NCBI GenBank assembly: GCA_016801845.1
Contig: CM028926.1
Span: forward strand, 7,910,501 to 7,974,500
Origin: Polydactylus sextarius
Taxonomy: Eukaryota > Chordata > Actinopteri > Polynemidae
Direction of reading: 5' to 3'
Length of the DNA: 64,000 nt
The position numbers and the translations under genes are program-made. Positions 12,855 through 27,063 of this stretch are shown piece by piece. The notes beneath the pieces were generated by a model, which ran no database searches, was not told where the DNA came from, and saw nothing but the letters and a program-made list of their open reading frames with translations. Within the stretch, counting starts at the first letter, position 1; every line of letters begins with the position of its first letter.

Positions 12855-13527
12855 AGCCACATAAATGCACTCATAGCATCAGCAGGCCTGATCTCAGCCA
12901 CAGACGTCTTGCAGATGGGGATTTTCTCAGGCACGCAGGCTCCATTGTAGCTACTTGCCAAGTGATTATGAGGCCTACTGACTAAGGATCTCTACCGAGC
13001 CCTTTCACTGTCCACATAACCAGCCCTCTCCTGATCCTCTCAGCCTCCCCCTCCCCTTATCACCCCTAAAAAGCCCTCCCATCTCTGGGCTGTCTTCCCT
13101 TCACATGGACACTGAATTGCAGCAGCTGAACAGTGACATCAGGAGGAAGCTTGAGAAGCCAAAGCCCCCACGCTCCTCCCTTTTCGGCTGGCTGGCCGCT
13201 GCCTTTATGGCTTCAACAGCCCCCACCCGCTTCCCTTCCTCCCCGCCTGTCCATTCCCTCAGCAGCCTTCCTCAGCTCAGTTCCTCCCACTCACCACAGA
13301 AAGAGACTCTTTCTTTAAAGGCAGTTTCTGCCTGACAGCAGCCTTTGGTAGCAGTGCATGTGCTCAGAAAAATGGTTGATTATATGAACAAGAAATACAA
13401 TGAAAAATAAACAGAAGACAAGAATGGTTTAAATATGTAACTATACAAGCCTTTGTCATAAAGCTGTAAAAGGCTCAATTATTCCAAATCTAACAATAAC
13501 AAAAATAAGCTATTAATTTATATATAA

Positions 13528-13559
<32 letters not shown>

Positions 13560-16500
13560 CAGAAATATCGTACATACAGTTACAGTGACAGCAGAGTACA
13601 GACTAGAAACCTAAATCTGCAGTATAGGCTACTGTAATGAATGAGGCAGCATGTGACCAGATATCCTCTTCAAAGCTTTGTCACGGGAACTGCATGATCA
13701 GCACTTTATACAGATGAGGTCAATTACCCAAGTAAGTGTGCAACAGTGTGTGCTCTCCCTCTCTCTACTGTATCTGTCACAGTGGAACATGATGCCTGCA
13801 AAAACAATCCTCCAAATGTGGATGTTTGTAAATTCAGCTGCTTGACTGAGACACATCTCTTGCCACTCTCACCTTACATTACACTTAAGTGGCTTAATGT
13901 CCTCCTACGGGGTCAGGCCCTGTCTGCCATCTGGATTACTGTGTCTCTCAGACAGTACTAACACTATTGTGCCCAATCAACTCAAATTAAAAGAGTTAAA
14001 GCAAATGCTTCCTTCACAAGTGCACAGATTTAGTCTGACACAGTATGTGAATTCTAACACCACCATACCAGACTATAAGGACATATTCTGTACTTTAGAT
14101 GAGCTGTTCATTCGACTGCTGTCCAAGAGCAGATAGCCATGCACCACCATAAAAGTGCTGTTTGGTTTTGTTGTGTTTGCTTTTAGCAAATTATCACTCT
14201 AGGACTTTTTTCTTTGCTAACACAAACAGTAATGACTCACGTCTGCTAGTTTAGTATGTGTTGTTACTTTGTAAAGCAATTTTTTGGCTTGTGACTGGAT
14301 GAGAAAATGCTCCACTTAGAATGACCCAAAATTATCAGACTGAATAGATAATGCACTTCTCCTACCCACAATTGTTTTTTAATTATTTAAAAGACCAACA
14401 CAAGCTTTTGTGGAGATATCCATTAAAATATTTCCTCATGGTTATGTCATGCGGTTCCTGAAGTGTGAGCTTTTAAAGGTAAAAAGTTTTTAAATACAAG
14501 TTGTTCACAACAACACCTGTGGATCATTTGTGATTACTGATCAATGAATGACTATAATGTTGGATGTTATCTGACGCACAAGTAAAAACCACATAAAATC
14601 ATGAAACTAAAGTTCAAAGCAATTGATGTGTTCCATGGTGATTCTCATGCCCATTACAGATCTATTAAATCAAATCATGTTATGATTTATGAATAAATGG
14701 AAAAGGATAAGTTGAAAACTAGCCCTTTAAAAAGGCTGCAATTTGCACATAGCTAATATCATTCCCTTGCGATGACTATTCAGGATTCCAGGATGTTTGC
14801 ACTTCAAGGCCCATAAAAAGTTTTTTTTTTTCTTCCCTGCCTCTTCCCCTGTTTGAGTTAGAGGCAGGAACCTTCAACTGCTTTTAGTGTTTTAAATGTT
14901 ATCTTCTGTTTCCTATTTATCATACTCCTGTTGTTACATGCACCATTTTTCAGAAGATTTTCTTTTGATTTTCTGTTTCTCCCACAGTGATGTCTGCATT
15001 AAGTCTCACCAGAGCAGAAAGCACAGAAGACTAACAAACTTTCAACTGAACAGTTTTCCCGCAGTGTGTCTTAGTAGTCAGGGGTAGTAAAGTGCTGAAC
15101 TGGTAAACATGAGTGAAAGTTGTGACCTGAAGTAGGAAGTGTTGGCCCTTGATGACGTGCTGTTAAGATTGTGTTTAAATATAGACTGTACTTCATGTTT
15201 CCATTTACATCTGTCTTCATGTACATGTCATTATGCAATAATTACTCAGCTCAAATCTAGGCTACCTCTAATTTTGAATAAAATCAACTCTACCAATAGA
15301 TTTTGTTATGTTTTACAGAAGTATCTAAACATAACAAAAAACAAAAATGTCTGAGGGGCTTTCCACATTGTCAGTTTTATCTATTCCAATGTAATGTGAT
15401 GATTGTTGTTTCAATGGGCAGTGGAAAATGAACAATTGGAAACATGTGGACAATAATCTGTAATATCTGATTGAATCTAATTCAGACACTGGTTGAGCAC
15501 GACTGCACTGATTGCACTGTATCATTGGCAGTGGCAGTAGCAGTAACAGTTCAAAAGTCCCTCATACTGTTTAGAACAACAAGGCCTATGAAGACCTGCA
15601 AGAGCTCTAGAGAATCACACTCACATCTCTGAAAGTACATTCATGTGTTTTGGATGGAGTTTAAGTGGTGCTGAGGGGCCTTTGCTGGCCCCTCTGTCTG
15701 ACACTGTGATGACTCATCAATCATTATTCACACATCACACAGACCTCTGCTCCTCAAACTAACAAGCCTTTCTTACACTTCACTGCATCAGATGAAGGAA
15801 TCTGTCTCAATGCATTGGTTTCTGTCAGAATAGTCAAAGCAGTGGACATTGAGTTTCATATAATGAATGAAAAACATCATGCAGACATAATGTATATGGG
15901 TTTGAGAACAACAAGCTCAACATAACCTCAGCTTTTTGTTTCATGTTGTTTTCCTGAATCTCCTTTCATCCATAACTAGGATCAATGTTTGTACTTATAT
16001 TATATGTTTGTCTGATTGTCTGACTCTGAGACCATAGGAATATATTTAGATAAATGACAAATGTTTGACTAAATTTTGCAGTGGCAAGTCTGTTAAAAAA
16101 GTGTTGAAATTTACGCTTTGAGTTGCAGTTGGTTATTGTACTTACAAAGGACCAACACTGTGGTTATCTCAGATCTTTTTTTCTCAGCAGGTTTTAGATT
16201 GATAAGATCTGACAACTAATGAGAACAGATATGAGACAGTGACCACATCATGTCAAGCACAATAGTCACTAAAGCTTTTGATCAACACTGACACAAAAAG
16301 GGAGTCAGGAGGCATGTGTGCGTCTCACCCTGTGAGCCCACTGTCACAAAGGCTGGCAGAAGACAATGCGGTGCTCAGGCAGTGTGTCTGCAGCCACAAC
16401 ATGCACTGCAGATTTTATAAAAGGGCGATCAGTACACAGACACAGGCAGCTGCCTGCAACCATTGTTTACCTGCAGTAAAATCTACAGAGTGGCAATTTG

Positions 16501-19500
16501 ACTCATATGGTAAATCAGGTGGCCACATAATGTAAATGACTTTACAGCACATAAACATTCACAATGTACTGTACTGCATGCAATGTAAATGTTTAATTTG
16601 ATTAAATGTGTTGCTTCAGTGCTGACTGGAGAGCAAGAATATATGTGAACAGTTTATCTTTATATGTTGCCAAATATTGTTCAAACAATGTACTGTAGTT
16701 TACTAAATGCCTCCTGAGGAACAATCATTATGCTTTTTCCTGGAATTATTGATGTAAAGTTTAGACAGAGAAATATTGCTCTGCAATCTCCTCAAGTCTC
16801 ATCTAATATTTATTATATTGTGTCATGCCTGGTGTGACTGAATCATTCTGCATAAGCTCATGATGCCACAGAATTAAAAAGAAAATGCCCTCAACTGATG
16901 AAAGTGCTGACTTTGGAAAAATTCAAATAACCAAGCCTGAACAAGTGTTTTGGGAAAAGTGATCTTGAACGTAGAAGTATAGTACACACAGGATAAGGAG
17001 CTGAGTACAATCGATACTTGTCGATATTCATATTCAGCTCATCTGCCTCATCTTAAAATGAGCCATAAATCATCTTTGCTGAGGAAGAAATTGAAAACAG
17101 AAATACGATACAGACTTGTATCAAATTGCTTTATATTATTTTATATTGTCTTTGTTCCAGTAGTATTTGAATCCAAATTCACTTTAAGATGTTTTGACCA
17201 AAGTTACTAACCAGCGACATCAGTCCAGTCTTTGTTGACCTGCTTGGAAAATGTATTTTCTACAGATGTTATAGTGAGAAGTAATAAAGGTTAAGCGGGT
17301 GGTATCCAAACGTAACAGCTGCATTAAATCTGTTTCAGTAGACAACACTTTTTTAATTTAAGGAGGGACGAAATAAGTGACCTCAACTGAAATTGATCTC
17401 AGTCATATTTCCTTTGTACTATTTAACATCAGTGGGCAGGTTAAGAAAATAACAACAGTCAAGTTTCATGTCATATACCTCATTAATATGAGGGTGATAA
17501 TTTGATGTTATAATTAAATTACTGAACTGGATTAATCTATCTATTTTCAACCAATTAATACATCTGTCTATTTTCTTTTTTTGCACGGTTGAAGAGGGAA
17601 TTGATTTTGACAACAAGCAGGGTTCATGCTACATCTTCATTACTGCCACATGTCTGTCTCTGATGAAATTAGTTTTCAAAGGTCACACTGTATCTGGTGA
17701 TTTCTATGCTACAGTTTGAGGTCTGTCCTTTGCAGTTTTAATTCTACATCAACATAGATGTGCTAGGGGAATTCGTTATGTAAAAATAATATGATTAACA
17801 ATTAAGTAGCACCCTTGTTTGTTCCATAGTTTTCTTGCATATGTATCTGACCCTGTCTACTTGAATAACAAAGACATGGTCTGAGACTCCAAGCTCATAT
17901 ATACAAACAGAAGAGAACCCTGAAGCCCAAGACATGTAACCCCTGCTTCGCAGCTGCCCTGAGGTTCAGGACTGTCTGAAACCTCCCCATGACCCAGAGC
18001 AGGCAGCCAGCAGAGCAAAGACAAGCAAACATCTCCATCAGCTGCACTCATCAAACATGTGACTTTTGAGATAGTTTTACACAAAGATGAGCCTCTTCCA
18101 GAACAAAAGACTAATCAATAAGGAACCACTGAACCATCTGCTCACAGCCCCGGCCAGACATGTGAAAATGATGCATTGGCTGCTGCTGTTGCTGCAGTAC
18201 AATGCAACACACACATAGTGACATAAGCAAGCAACACGCTGATTCACATGTGGCTCACATAGCTTCCCAGTAGTACAGCTCATACAAATTCAGAAACCAG
18301 AAAACCAATGAAAGATCACTAATCCTCTAAACAAAAGAGCATGTATGCTTGATTACAGAGCCCAGCCCTCAGACTGCAGCAGAGATGCCCACCTGCTACA
18401 GAGCAGCAGCCAGGGCTGCCTAAGAGCTAAAATGGAGAAGTGTGTGGGTTGAGGAAGCAAAAAAGAATTAGTGCAACAGTTGCTCTTAGACAAAGCGAGA
18501 TTAATATGTTTTTACTATATGTTTTATTAACTGGTAAATGATTTAAAAAAAAATAATTCATCACAAGTTAGAGGACACCATGGCTAATAAATACAGTGTC
18601 TCTGTGATTTACCCATGCACAGATGCTGGTTGGGATGGAGTAATTAATTATTCATCTGCTCCCATCTCAGTCATTGTATTCAAGGGGCTTCAGATAATGG
18701 CACAAACAAGAAGAGAAAGCAGAAATGGGATACCGTGAAAAAGTGAATAGTCAGATTGTACTCACATGAATTCCCAGCAGTAGGGAGTGGAGTGTCAGCA
18801 TTGCAGGCTATAGAAAAATCTTCCCATTGTCAGTGTCCAAATCCTCTACAACAGAATCCACAGAGCAGGCGACAGAAAGGAAAGGGCAGGGTCTGTCTGG
18901 GCGAAGAAGGGGACAGTAAGGAAGAGGAGAAGGGAAAGGAGGGGATTCAGGGAGTGGCTTACATGCTTTATTGGTCAGATGGCAGATGGGAGGAGTTTAT
19001 GAACCCAATAGCATATGGAGGGGGCAGGGAATATGCAAAAGAGATGAAATCTCAGGAACTGACAGAGGGATACAGTCTGTCTGGTGCAAAGGGGGTTGGC
19101 TTCCTTAGAAACCACCCAGTTCCCTTAAAAGCACAAAAGATGCAGTTTATTACCTTTACGCCTTGAATCATTAGGATACAGAGAATTATTAGAGACAAAC
19201 AAGAGACAAACCACTGAATAACACTGGTAAAATCAACTACAGTTTAGTGGCCTAACACTTTCACAGCATGTTTCATATCCTCTTGTACTTGTATTTTTTA
19301 ATTGTAAACAGGGAAATTGGTAATTACTATGTAGAGTAGCAGCAGGAAAATGAGAGGTTTTAGGCGAACCAGAGAAACGGGTGTGTGCCATCAGCAGGGG
19401 AGTGCTGTTTCTTTTGGTGATACAGTTATTTGGGTGGAGTCAGGTGGGGTAACGGAGGTTAGAGTCAGGGTGCTTGACAAGTCTGTTTGAATACATTATA

Positions 19501-20773
19501 TTACAGGCTACAGAGATTTTCATTAGCAAAAAAGTAAGAGAAAGGGATATTTAGAAACAAAGCAATTAGCTAAAGCTAAACTCAATTATTGCTAAATCTC
19601 TTTATGAGGGTTTAGTTGTGGGGGAGTGGGGTATGGATCAATACAGATGCTCTAGGTAAAGACTTATGAGAGGGGATGAGAGAGGATGACAGAAAAAGAC
19701 ATGAATGAAGAAAGATGGCACTATTGTAATGTGGGTGCACAGTGATGCTGCTATGGTGGTGCGGTGGGGAGTTTGTTGGGGGTGGGGCTTGGGGTGAGGG
19801 GCAAACACAGTCATCTCTGGGTTTTATTCTGCAATGTGGAGTTGCCATGGAGACTGCTTCCATCGTCGCAATTTAGTCAAGATGGCTGCTGCAGTCTGGC
19901 AACAGCAGCAGCAGCAGTGAGCAGCTCACACAATACAAACTGTAGATAACTCTCACTGCCAAGACTGGCAAATCTTGAATGACTATTGACAAGGTATGAT
20001 GAAGGTTTATGGAACATTAATGACTGAAGAATCTATATTTCTAACTATTTTATCACATATTCACAACAACATTACTATATGCCAGATTTACTTGAGAGAA
20101 ATTATTTGTATTAATTTGATGTTTTCCCTGAAAATGCATTGACATTGTTTTTCTTCCTCCCTTTTTATGAAGCAATGGATAATATATATTAGCTGCTACT
20201 GCTGGCAATAAATTGGTAATATAATTGGTAATGTAATAATAAGGCGATACAATATAAACAAATAATCATCAGCATGTTACAGCAGGTATATCATTTTTTA
20301 AACTGATGATATAGAAATAAAATTGATCACTCAAGTAACAAAATGTCATAGACAGCTATGTTGTCTGACATAATAATGTCATTATCTTGCAACCATTACT
20401 CATTTCAGACAATATGTTTGTAGCTTTTTGCCAGCTCATTTCTGGAGAAAAACTCCTCTATGGTGACATAATCTGCAATTCAGAAAGACTGTTTAGTTCA
20501 GAAATACAGTGACTATACTGAAACACAGTGTCATAAGTGGAATGGACATTTGAAATGTATTCAGGACTTCTGCCTTAAGTATGCTGTGTCATCTACATTG
20601 TAAAGTATATAAACAAAGCCATATAAATATGTAATTGATGTTTTTATTTGTTGTTTTAGGTGGAGACTCAGTAAAATATAATATAATCAATGTATATTCA
20701 CTCAAATCTCCCACTGATACAACTGAATATTTACACAATACTCTTTGTATATCTATATAATATTATAATATAC

Positions 20774-20776
<3 letters not shown>

Positions 20777-20804
<28 letters not shown>
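20777..20804. repeat. (TA)n AT-rich microsatellite
   Basis: An uninterrupted TA run with irregular AT-only flanks from about 20745, self-complementary throughout. Confidence 0.9.
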
Positions 20805-20809
<5 letters not shown>

Positions 20810-21547
20810 CTGTGTGGATCTCAGTCTTGTAAAGGTATTATCACAAATAAATATAAAAACTTGGTGTGAGACAGAATGTCACTATTGCACTTCAGTCAGA
20901 TATCTGGTCATGGTCCTTAAAAGCTGGTTACTGTACCGCTGGTCTCAGCTGCTACAAAATGTTGGTACTTAAACTTGCATTTTGGACTCTTACATGTGTT
21001 GGCACAAGCTGCTGCCTCACAAACCCCTTGTATCTGCCCTTATAGCTTGTGGAAACACAGAAGTTGTGATTTGCAGTGCTACAAGTAGTGTATTGGAGTA
21101 AATACAGGCAGGCTGATACTTTTCATCATAATAGTTCACTGGTAGTTTAACCCTTCAACCAACTTGAGATCAGCACCCGTCACTTTGCCACTGACAGTCC
21201 ATGATTCAGCTCTGCTCAGCTACAGGCTGCCTTTGTAACACTGACCCATTTAAGACCGAAACAATAGCTGAATTGACTAAGACCCTGAAAGCATCCACAA
21301 CCTTCTGCATTTTTGATGTGTAAACATCAGAGGATAACAAAGAGGCAAAAACAAAGATATTTATAATTCTAAAAGTGGAAATAACAATTTTGTATCAAGC
21401 AAACAGTACAAGTAGTCATTTGTCAAAGTATCAAAAATATCAATCAAACCAAGACTGTAATAGTTTGATTACTCTATGATCATATCATCTCTATTGTCAT
21501 TGTCACACTCAACATTCATTGTAAATGTACAAGATACACTGTTAGTA

Positions 21548-21553
21548 TTTATT
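21548..21553 (-). terminator. Candidate poly(A) signal of the formin gene
   Basis: AATAAA on the minus strand (TTTATT on plus), about 340 nt downstream of the formin stop codon. A short 3'UTR ending here would be ordinary. Other signals further down were not excluded. Confidence 0.4.
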
Positions 21554-21894
21554 CATCATTTACCCAACTGGTGAGGACAATGACAGTATTTTCAAGGCAA
21601 CATTATCATTCATGCATAAAAAGTTACAACAAACATCATATGTGTCCATCATTCCTTTCTTTACTTAACCAAATACAAACAGTTTGAAAATCAACACCCC
21701 TACTCTCTGAATAACAGCTAACTGTATTACTGTTGTATCCTGCCACCTAGTGGTGCAACGTACAAAAAACACTCTCTAACAACTTCCTGAAACCTTCTGT
21801 CTTTCAACCATTTGCAACACATTATCAATGTACAAATGTAGCACTAAAGTTACATGTGTTTTCCTGACTTTATAGTTTAGATCTTTCAAAAAGT

Positions 21895-24800
21895 TTATAC
21901 AACTGAATCAGAACCCTTATGAACAGTTTCCTTGCTGTTCGCTGGTTTGCTTAAATCTCCAAGACGTTTTAGAAAGCTAAAAAATAGTCCAGAGGAATCA
22001 GTCTTAATCCATGTACTCTTGGAGTTCATATTTTCACCATTTTTCTGCAAGTGGTTGCCTGTAGGTTCCACTGACTTGCCCTCTTTCTGCCCAAGTCTTT
22101 CATCTGGAACATGGGCTGAACAAACATTTGGCTTACTTTTCTTCTCTGCTGATGTAGTATTCTGGTCTTGAACACCACAGTTTTTAAGATTGTGAGATAT
22201 GCCAGTTAAATCAGGCATTTGTTTTGAGAGATTTTGTTCAGAACTCTCTGCTGGCAGTGTCCCTGTTTCTCCTGTCACAGGATCAAGAGTTCTGTTTGGG
22301 AGCTGACTCCACATATTATCTTCCTTTTCCTCAGTTTTAAGGACCTTGGTCGGCAGCGTATGTCGGCGGCCAATGTTACGTTTTGAAGTGGGTGGAGAAG
22401 TGAGCAGAATCTTCATCAAATCCTCATTGGTTGGGTCTCCAGGGTACCTCTCTGTGTCCTCATCAAAAGTTCGCTGACGAGGCAAGGTGGTATCTGCACC
22501 GGGAGATTTCTGATTCTCCAAAGATGATTCTACAGATGAAACACTCCCACGACTGTTCTGAAAACGCAACACTTTTTTTGATGCTTCACGTAACTTTTGG
22601 GCCTCCTCTGCATTATTGTCCTGTATGTCTTCTTCATCATCATCATCGGTGCTGGCAGAGAAGGATCTGGCTGAGGAGGAAATTCTGGTAGCCCTTTTGA
22701 CTGGGTTTGTAAATCCCTTGGAGACCTCTTTTATGGAATTTTTCTTATCTTCCTCATGAGAAATTCCATCTTTTGCATCGTCATTCTCACTATTTGATTG
22801 GGCTTTGTTTTGTAAAGAGTTCGCTGTGAGGTCAACTGCTGAATTCCACTCTTTTCTGCCAATGTCCTTAGCTCTAATTAAGCTCTTTTGATTTCCTGTG
22901 GGGAGGTATGCCTGTGAGGTAATTTCTGATAAGCTCCCATTATTTGGGCTGCCACTCACAGGGCTTCCATGAGAGGACAAGGGCCTTCCAGATCTCCTTC
23001 GAGAAACACGACTGGTTAAGAAGTTCTGTAATACAGACTCTAATGCAACACCATTCATTTCCTTGTCTCTGCTGGAGCAGGTGGCTATGGATCTGCGCTT
23101 AGCTGCACTCTCTAATCTATTTCTTTGTCTCCGCTTCACCTCTGCCATCTCTCGAGTCTTGTTTTCCTGCAGAAAATCACACAAATAAAGGATTAAACAG
23201 AAGGTTTCATTTTAGATCAGCTGAGGAAAACATGCCACTATATAAACTCACTTGCATGGCTCGCATGAATTTTTCACAAAAGGTCTTGAAAATGGAGCAG
23301 CATCCCTCCAATTTGAATTTGCTTGGGTCCTCACAGAAGTAGTCCGCCACAGAGTCACTAATTGACTGCAATTTATGACAATCAGATTCTATTTCTGCCA
23401 AGCAGCCTTCAGCCTCCTAAATAGAGCCCAAATAAAAATAAAATTAGAACATGTAATCACATTTTAAAATCAGCACACAATGGGCTGAACTCTAAACAGA
23501 AAATTTCATCACCTGCAGAAAATCCTCCATCTGTGCCTTTAGGTCTTCCTGCTTCAAAGTGTCTGCTTTGGCATCTTGTACTTTCTTTACCTGTCTTCCA
23601 ATCTCTGCTTCAACATCATCTTTATTTATTCTACAAGGCAAAAACAAAAAGATTAATAATGATAGTACAGAAAATGAGAGGAGGTTAAATTATAATGATT
23701 TAAAAAAAAAAAAAAAGATTGTTTGCCTTGCTGCTGCTTCAATGTGTTTAAGCTGGTCCGGAAATGTAAGCAAGGCCACATCTGCCCTCTGAGCTTGCTG
23801 TGATGAAAATTAAAGTTTGTATAAAAATAACATCTACAGACTTAATTTAAGATACATTAAAACAGACTCCAGATTGCAATCAGATCAAAGTAATAAAAGC
23901 TACTTGCCATCACAACATAATGCATAAGATTCATCCCGGGTTTGTTTGCCTTGGTGTCCACTAGCTTCAACAGAGAAGCCATTCGGAAGCCAACTGCACT
24001 GCCAGCATAGCCACCCTGTTATCAGATGAAATGAGATGAGATAAGACTCTGAGACTCACAAACACGATTCACCAATGACTTAGGTGACCATGACACCATC
24101 ACATATTATATACTCACGGCATTCATGTAATTTCCAGTCTTCAGTACAAGTCGAATGACAGAATGGAGATTATCAGACTCCAAAAGTTCTGAAAGCAGAC
24201 AGGCAATGCAAATTTTCAGTCTAAACTCTATTTTTGCTCAAACTCTGTTATGAATCTTATCTACTTAAATTCCAGGAAAACAAACAATACCTTTCCCAGC
24301 TGCTGTCAAAGTGCCAATGGATTCTTTAATTTCATCCATGAGGGGGAAAAACTCTTCCTTGAGCACCAAGCTGCTGAGACGCTCCTCGTAACTAACAAAC
24401 ACAAAGTTTCCATCATTAATAAACCACCAGTGATGTTTAACATACGCAGCACTTGGAATTACCTGGCAGGTAACTCACCTGGGAATCCTGACCAGCATTA
24501 ACATAAATAGATCTGCTTCAGGAAGAGCAGAGTGTTCACCTTTAAAACTCATCAGTTCCTTTACCTACAATCATTGAAAAAGTCCAAACAAGCCCCAAAA
24601 GATTAAAACTACATCCAGTTTTTTGACAAGGTAAAACTACAAGCAACAAGAATGTAATATTTGCATAACAGACAAGAAAAAATAAGAAGCTGACACAAGT
24701 ACCTCCCCGTCTTCTGGCAGCAGCTTGCACAGTTCCCTCATTTTTCCAGTGCCAAAACTGAGACTACTTCCTGATTTGATTTCTTCAATCATGTCTTTCA

Positions 24801-27063
24801 CAGGCCTGTGGAGGAAGGTTGAGAAACAGGTAGGATTGAAATCTTTAGTCATCAAATAACTTGTTTTTCTTGAGGGAGTATCTCCAAAGAAAAGTATTTG
24901 TTATGTTTGAACCACACTTCTACATCCATGGAAGGCATGGACCGCTGACATTAACAAGCCTCTACCTGCTCAGAAACCTTTGCAACACACTGGTGCTTTT
25001 GCTGTCAGTCCTCAATAACGTATATATGAAGCACAGGATATAAGACAGATAAATTATTCTTTGACTGTTTTAAACAGAGGAAAACATATTTTGAAGGAAA
25101 ACACTTAAGGTAAAAGCACCACATAGTTAAATATGTAGATCTGTGCATTTGGGCGTGTCAGTTTGTGCACAAAAACTTATAATATGGTAAACATTAACAG
25201 TGTCAGGGAATTTTTTCATTTCCTGTTACATCTATTTGTGTACTGAAAGCAGCCTTAGGCAATACATTTACAATACATCTCAATAATTGATCTATGACCC
25301 AAGTGAGGTAACCTGTTGGAGCTGTAAAACAGCGCAGATCAGTCATGCCACAACTTGCTGGCTTGGAAAGATTTGTGAGCTTAAGGACCTGAGTTACAGA
25401 GTAATCTGTGAGCCTCATCTTTACACAGAAACACGTAGAGATAATGATACTTAACCAATCACACCTTAATATACTACCACTGACTCACCGCTTAAATTGC
25501 TTTAGGAAAATTCCAATGTTCATGCTCCTCTTGGAGCTGAGGATGGAAACCTGGGAATGGAAACAGACACAGACCTGGATATAATCAGCTTGTCAGTTGC
25601 TAAGATAATTTCACTATTGGCTTGAGCAGTGTCTTTTGTATCACAGATACCTCAGCTTTCCAAACAGACAGTTGATTCCAAAGGTTACAAATTCTTACTG
25701 TTGACTGTATTGAACACTCAGGCCAAGATACCACTCTGCATCAATGATATATTTCCTCAGTGTCTTTCTTGGAAAAACTGTCATGTGTCAAAGCAAAATT
25801 TTTGATTTAACGCATTTTTTAAGACCTTGAAATGTTTGAGCTCAACCTACAAGGTAAGTGACAGTAACAGATATAATTAGAGCATGCATGCCATGAAAGG
25901 ACCTCGCAAACTTTTACTTCTTTGTTGCTGAATGTTGACAGGCTAATATACAGAAGAAAACTGTATGAGTATACAACTGCACCTTCCTTTAGCAAACAGA
26001 TAGAAAGAATAGTGAGGCTCCACCCTTGTATTTAGCGATTCTAAATCATAACATGGTATTCCTCGGACAAACATAACATTGCATCTATTGCCTTGGTAAT
26101 GCAATATGCAAATACCTGATTATTTTTCTATTCTTATAAGGAATGAAGTGATCACCTGATGAAAACTTTGACCCATCTCATTCTCTAAAAGTCATATAAA
26201 TTGTGATTTAAGACTTATGTGGAATGAACTCAGCTGATAGGATTCCTATCTTCATCCATTATAACTTGCTGCAATGGTGCCTGTAAGTTTAACTTGGAGA
26301 AAAACATTCTAAGAATGTTTCCTTTTAATCTTAACTTCAAGCTTTCAAAAAAGAAAAAGAAATCAATCTGGCTCAATATCTTAGCATTGCACAACAAAAC
26401 ATACCAAACACTTCAATCTATTGTTACAAAGCACTGGGGTTAAAGTATCACTGATTCTGCAAAGTGTGATACTTGTAGCCTCTGGCTTGCTGTACTCACC
26501 AATTCCCCCCCTGAGGCAGCAGTTGGTAGGCCCCTCACACTCTGGCGTTTCAAGTCCTTGACTTGTTGCTGTCCCTGCTTGTGGCTGAATAGCTCCTCAA
26601 TATGATCAGTGTCCAACTCATATTCCCCATCAGTCTTATCTGCTGTCCAAATGTTGTGCTTTCCTATTACAGTATGTTTCGGAAGGGTTTCCCAGTTAAA
26701 ATTGCGCATCCTGGAGCGCCGAGACGCCCCCTTACCAATGAGGCCTGCGCCATGTAGAGATGGAGGAAGACCAGGGGCCGGCGGTGGTGGTGGTGGAGGA
26801 GGTGGCGGAGGAGGAGGAGGAGGAGGAGGTGGTGGCAGCAGTGGCAGAGAAGGTGAAGAAGGACCTTCTGATTGCATCATTTGGGAAAGGGCTTTCAAAA
26901 AGTTTGAGATGAAGTCATTGTCTCTGTCACACAGACAGGCTGGATTAAAGCCTATAAAAGATTTGCGGTGACATGCTGCTGTGAATGATTGTCTCTGGTG
27001 AAAGTGGCGCAAATATTTTGTTGGGGTGACCTCTCTGAAATGATGTAAATTATGATGATGCAT
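21895..27063 (-). CDS. fhdc1-like: FHDC1-like formin (FH1-FH2), complete, 11 coding exons
   Basis: Exons, 5' to 3': 27063-26500, 25550-25489, 24805-24703, 24564-24479, 24391-24291, 24188-24118, 24015-23908, 23797-23727, 23630-23513, 23416-23252, 23166-21895. Phases agree throughout, giving 906 aa; human FHDC1 is about 1143. Exon 1 holds the start (MHHHNLHHF), an FH1 with 19 consecutive prolines, and the FH2 entry (RMRNFNWETLPKHTVIGKHN). Exons 2-10 are FH2: SKRSMNIGIFLKQFKR, TGNYMNAGGYAGSAVGFRMA and YFCEDPSKFKLE match FHDC1-type formins. The 424-codon last exon is basic, Ser- and charge-rich, and begins with an Arg/Lys helix (EVKRRQRNRLESAAKRR). FHDC1 nucleates actin and binds microtubules through its tail. 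The donors of exons 7 and 8 are GC, not GT. The ATG lies 4 nt inside an acceptor, so any upstream exon adds only leader unless a non-AUG start is used. The family is sure; which fish paralogue is not. Confidence 0.92.
23726..23908 (-). other. Exon flanked by two GC donors in the formin
   Basis: On the minus strand, exon 7 ends GTGATG and its intron starts GCAAGT (23907 downwards). Exon 8 ends GCAAG and its intron starts GCAAAC (23726 downwards). Only these sites keep the FH2 frame, giving VVM-QAQ and AAR-INK. The GT nearest the first site shifts the frame, and no GT lies near the second. Both introns end in AG. Confidence 0.8.
26779..26835 (-). repeat. Proline-codon run (19 Pro) in the formin FH1 segment
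   Basis: Nineteen consecutive CCN codons (CCG, CCA and CCT mixed, with seven CCT in a row) follow Leu-Leu and end before Ala-Pro-Gly. FH1 polyproline binds profilin-actin. The mixed codons point to selection on the protein, while the pure CCT block is prone to slippage. Confidence 0.95.

Larger units (their letters stand above)
10668..21500. other. Gene-poor interval: trim3 upstream and formin downstream flank
   Basis: I see no supportable protein gene. The open frames here (for example 12512-12985, 13105-13335 and 18756-19166) have no family resemblance, and several run through simple repeats. GC-richer stretches at about 12.5-13.3 kb and 18.3-19.1 kb could hold untranslated trim3 leader exons or regulatory DNA, but nothing decides this. 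Microsatellites are listed separately. T runs occur at 10869-10892 and about 13530-13552. Confidence 0.5.

Noticed and set aside
12512..12985. 157-codon plus-strand open frame
   Set aside because: It runs through the GTCT and TC repeats (poly-CLSV), which keep the frame open artificially.
18756..19166. 136-codon plus-strand open frame
   Set aside because: Gly/Glu/Lys-rich frame over a purine-rich stretch; no domain, no recognisable similarity and no convincing splice partners.
23716..23726. Assembly error instead of a GC donor after formin exon 8
   Set aside because: No nearby GT would restore the frame, and the sequence around the site is not itself a homopolymer, although a poly-T (minus strand) tract follows shortly inside the intron. 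Kept as a real GC donor, with resequencing as the test.
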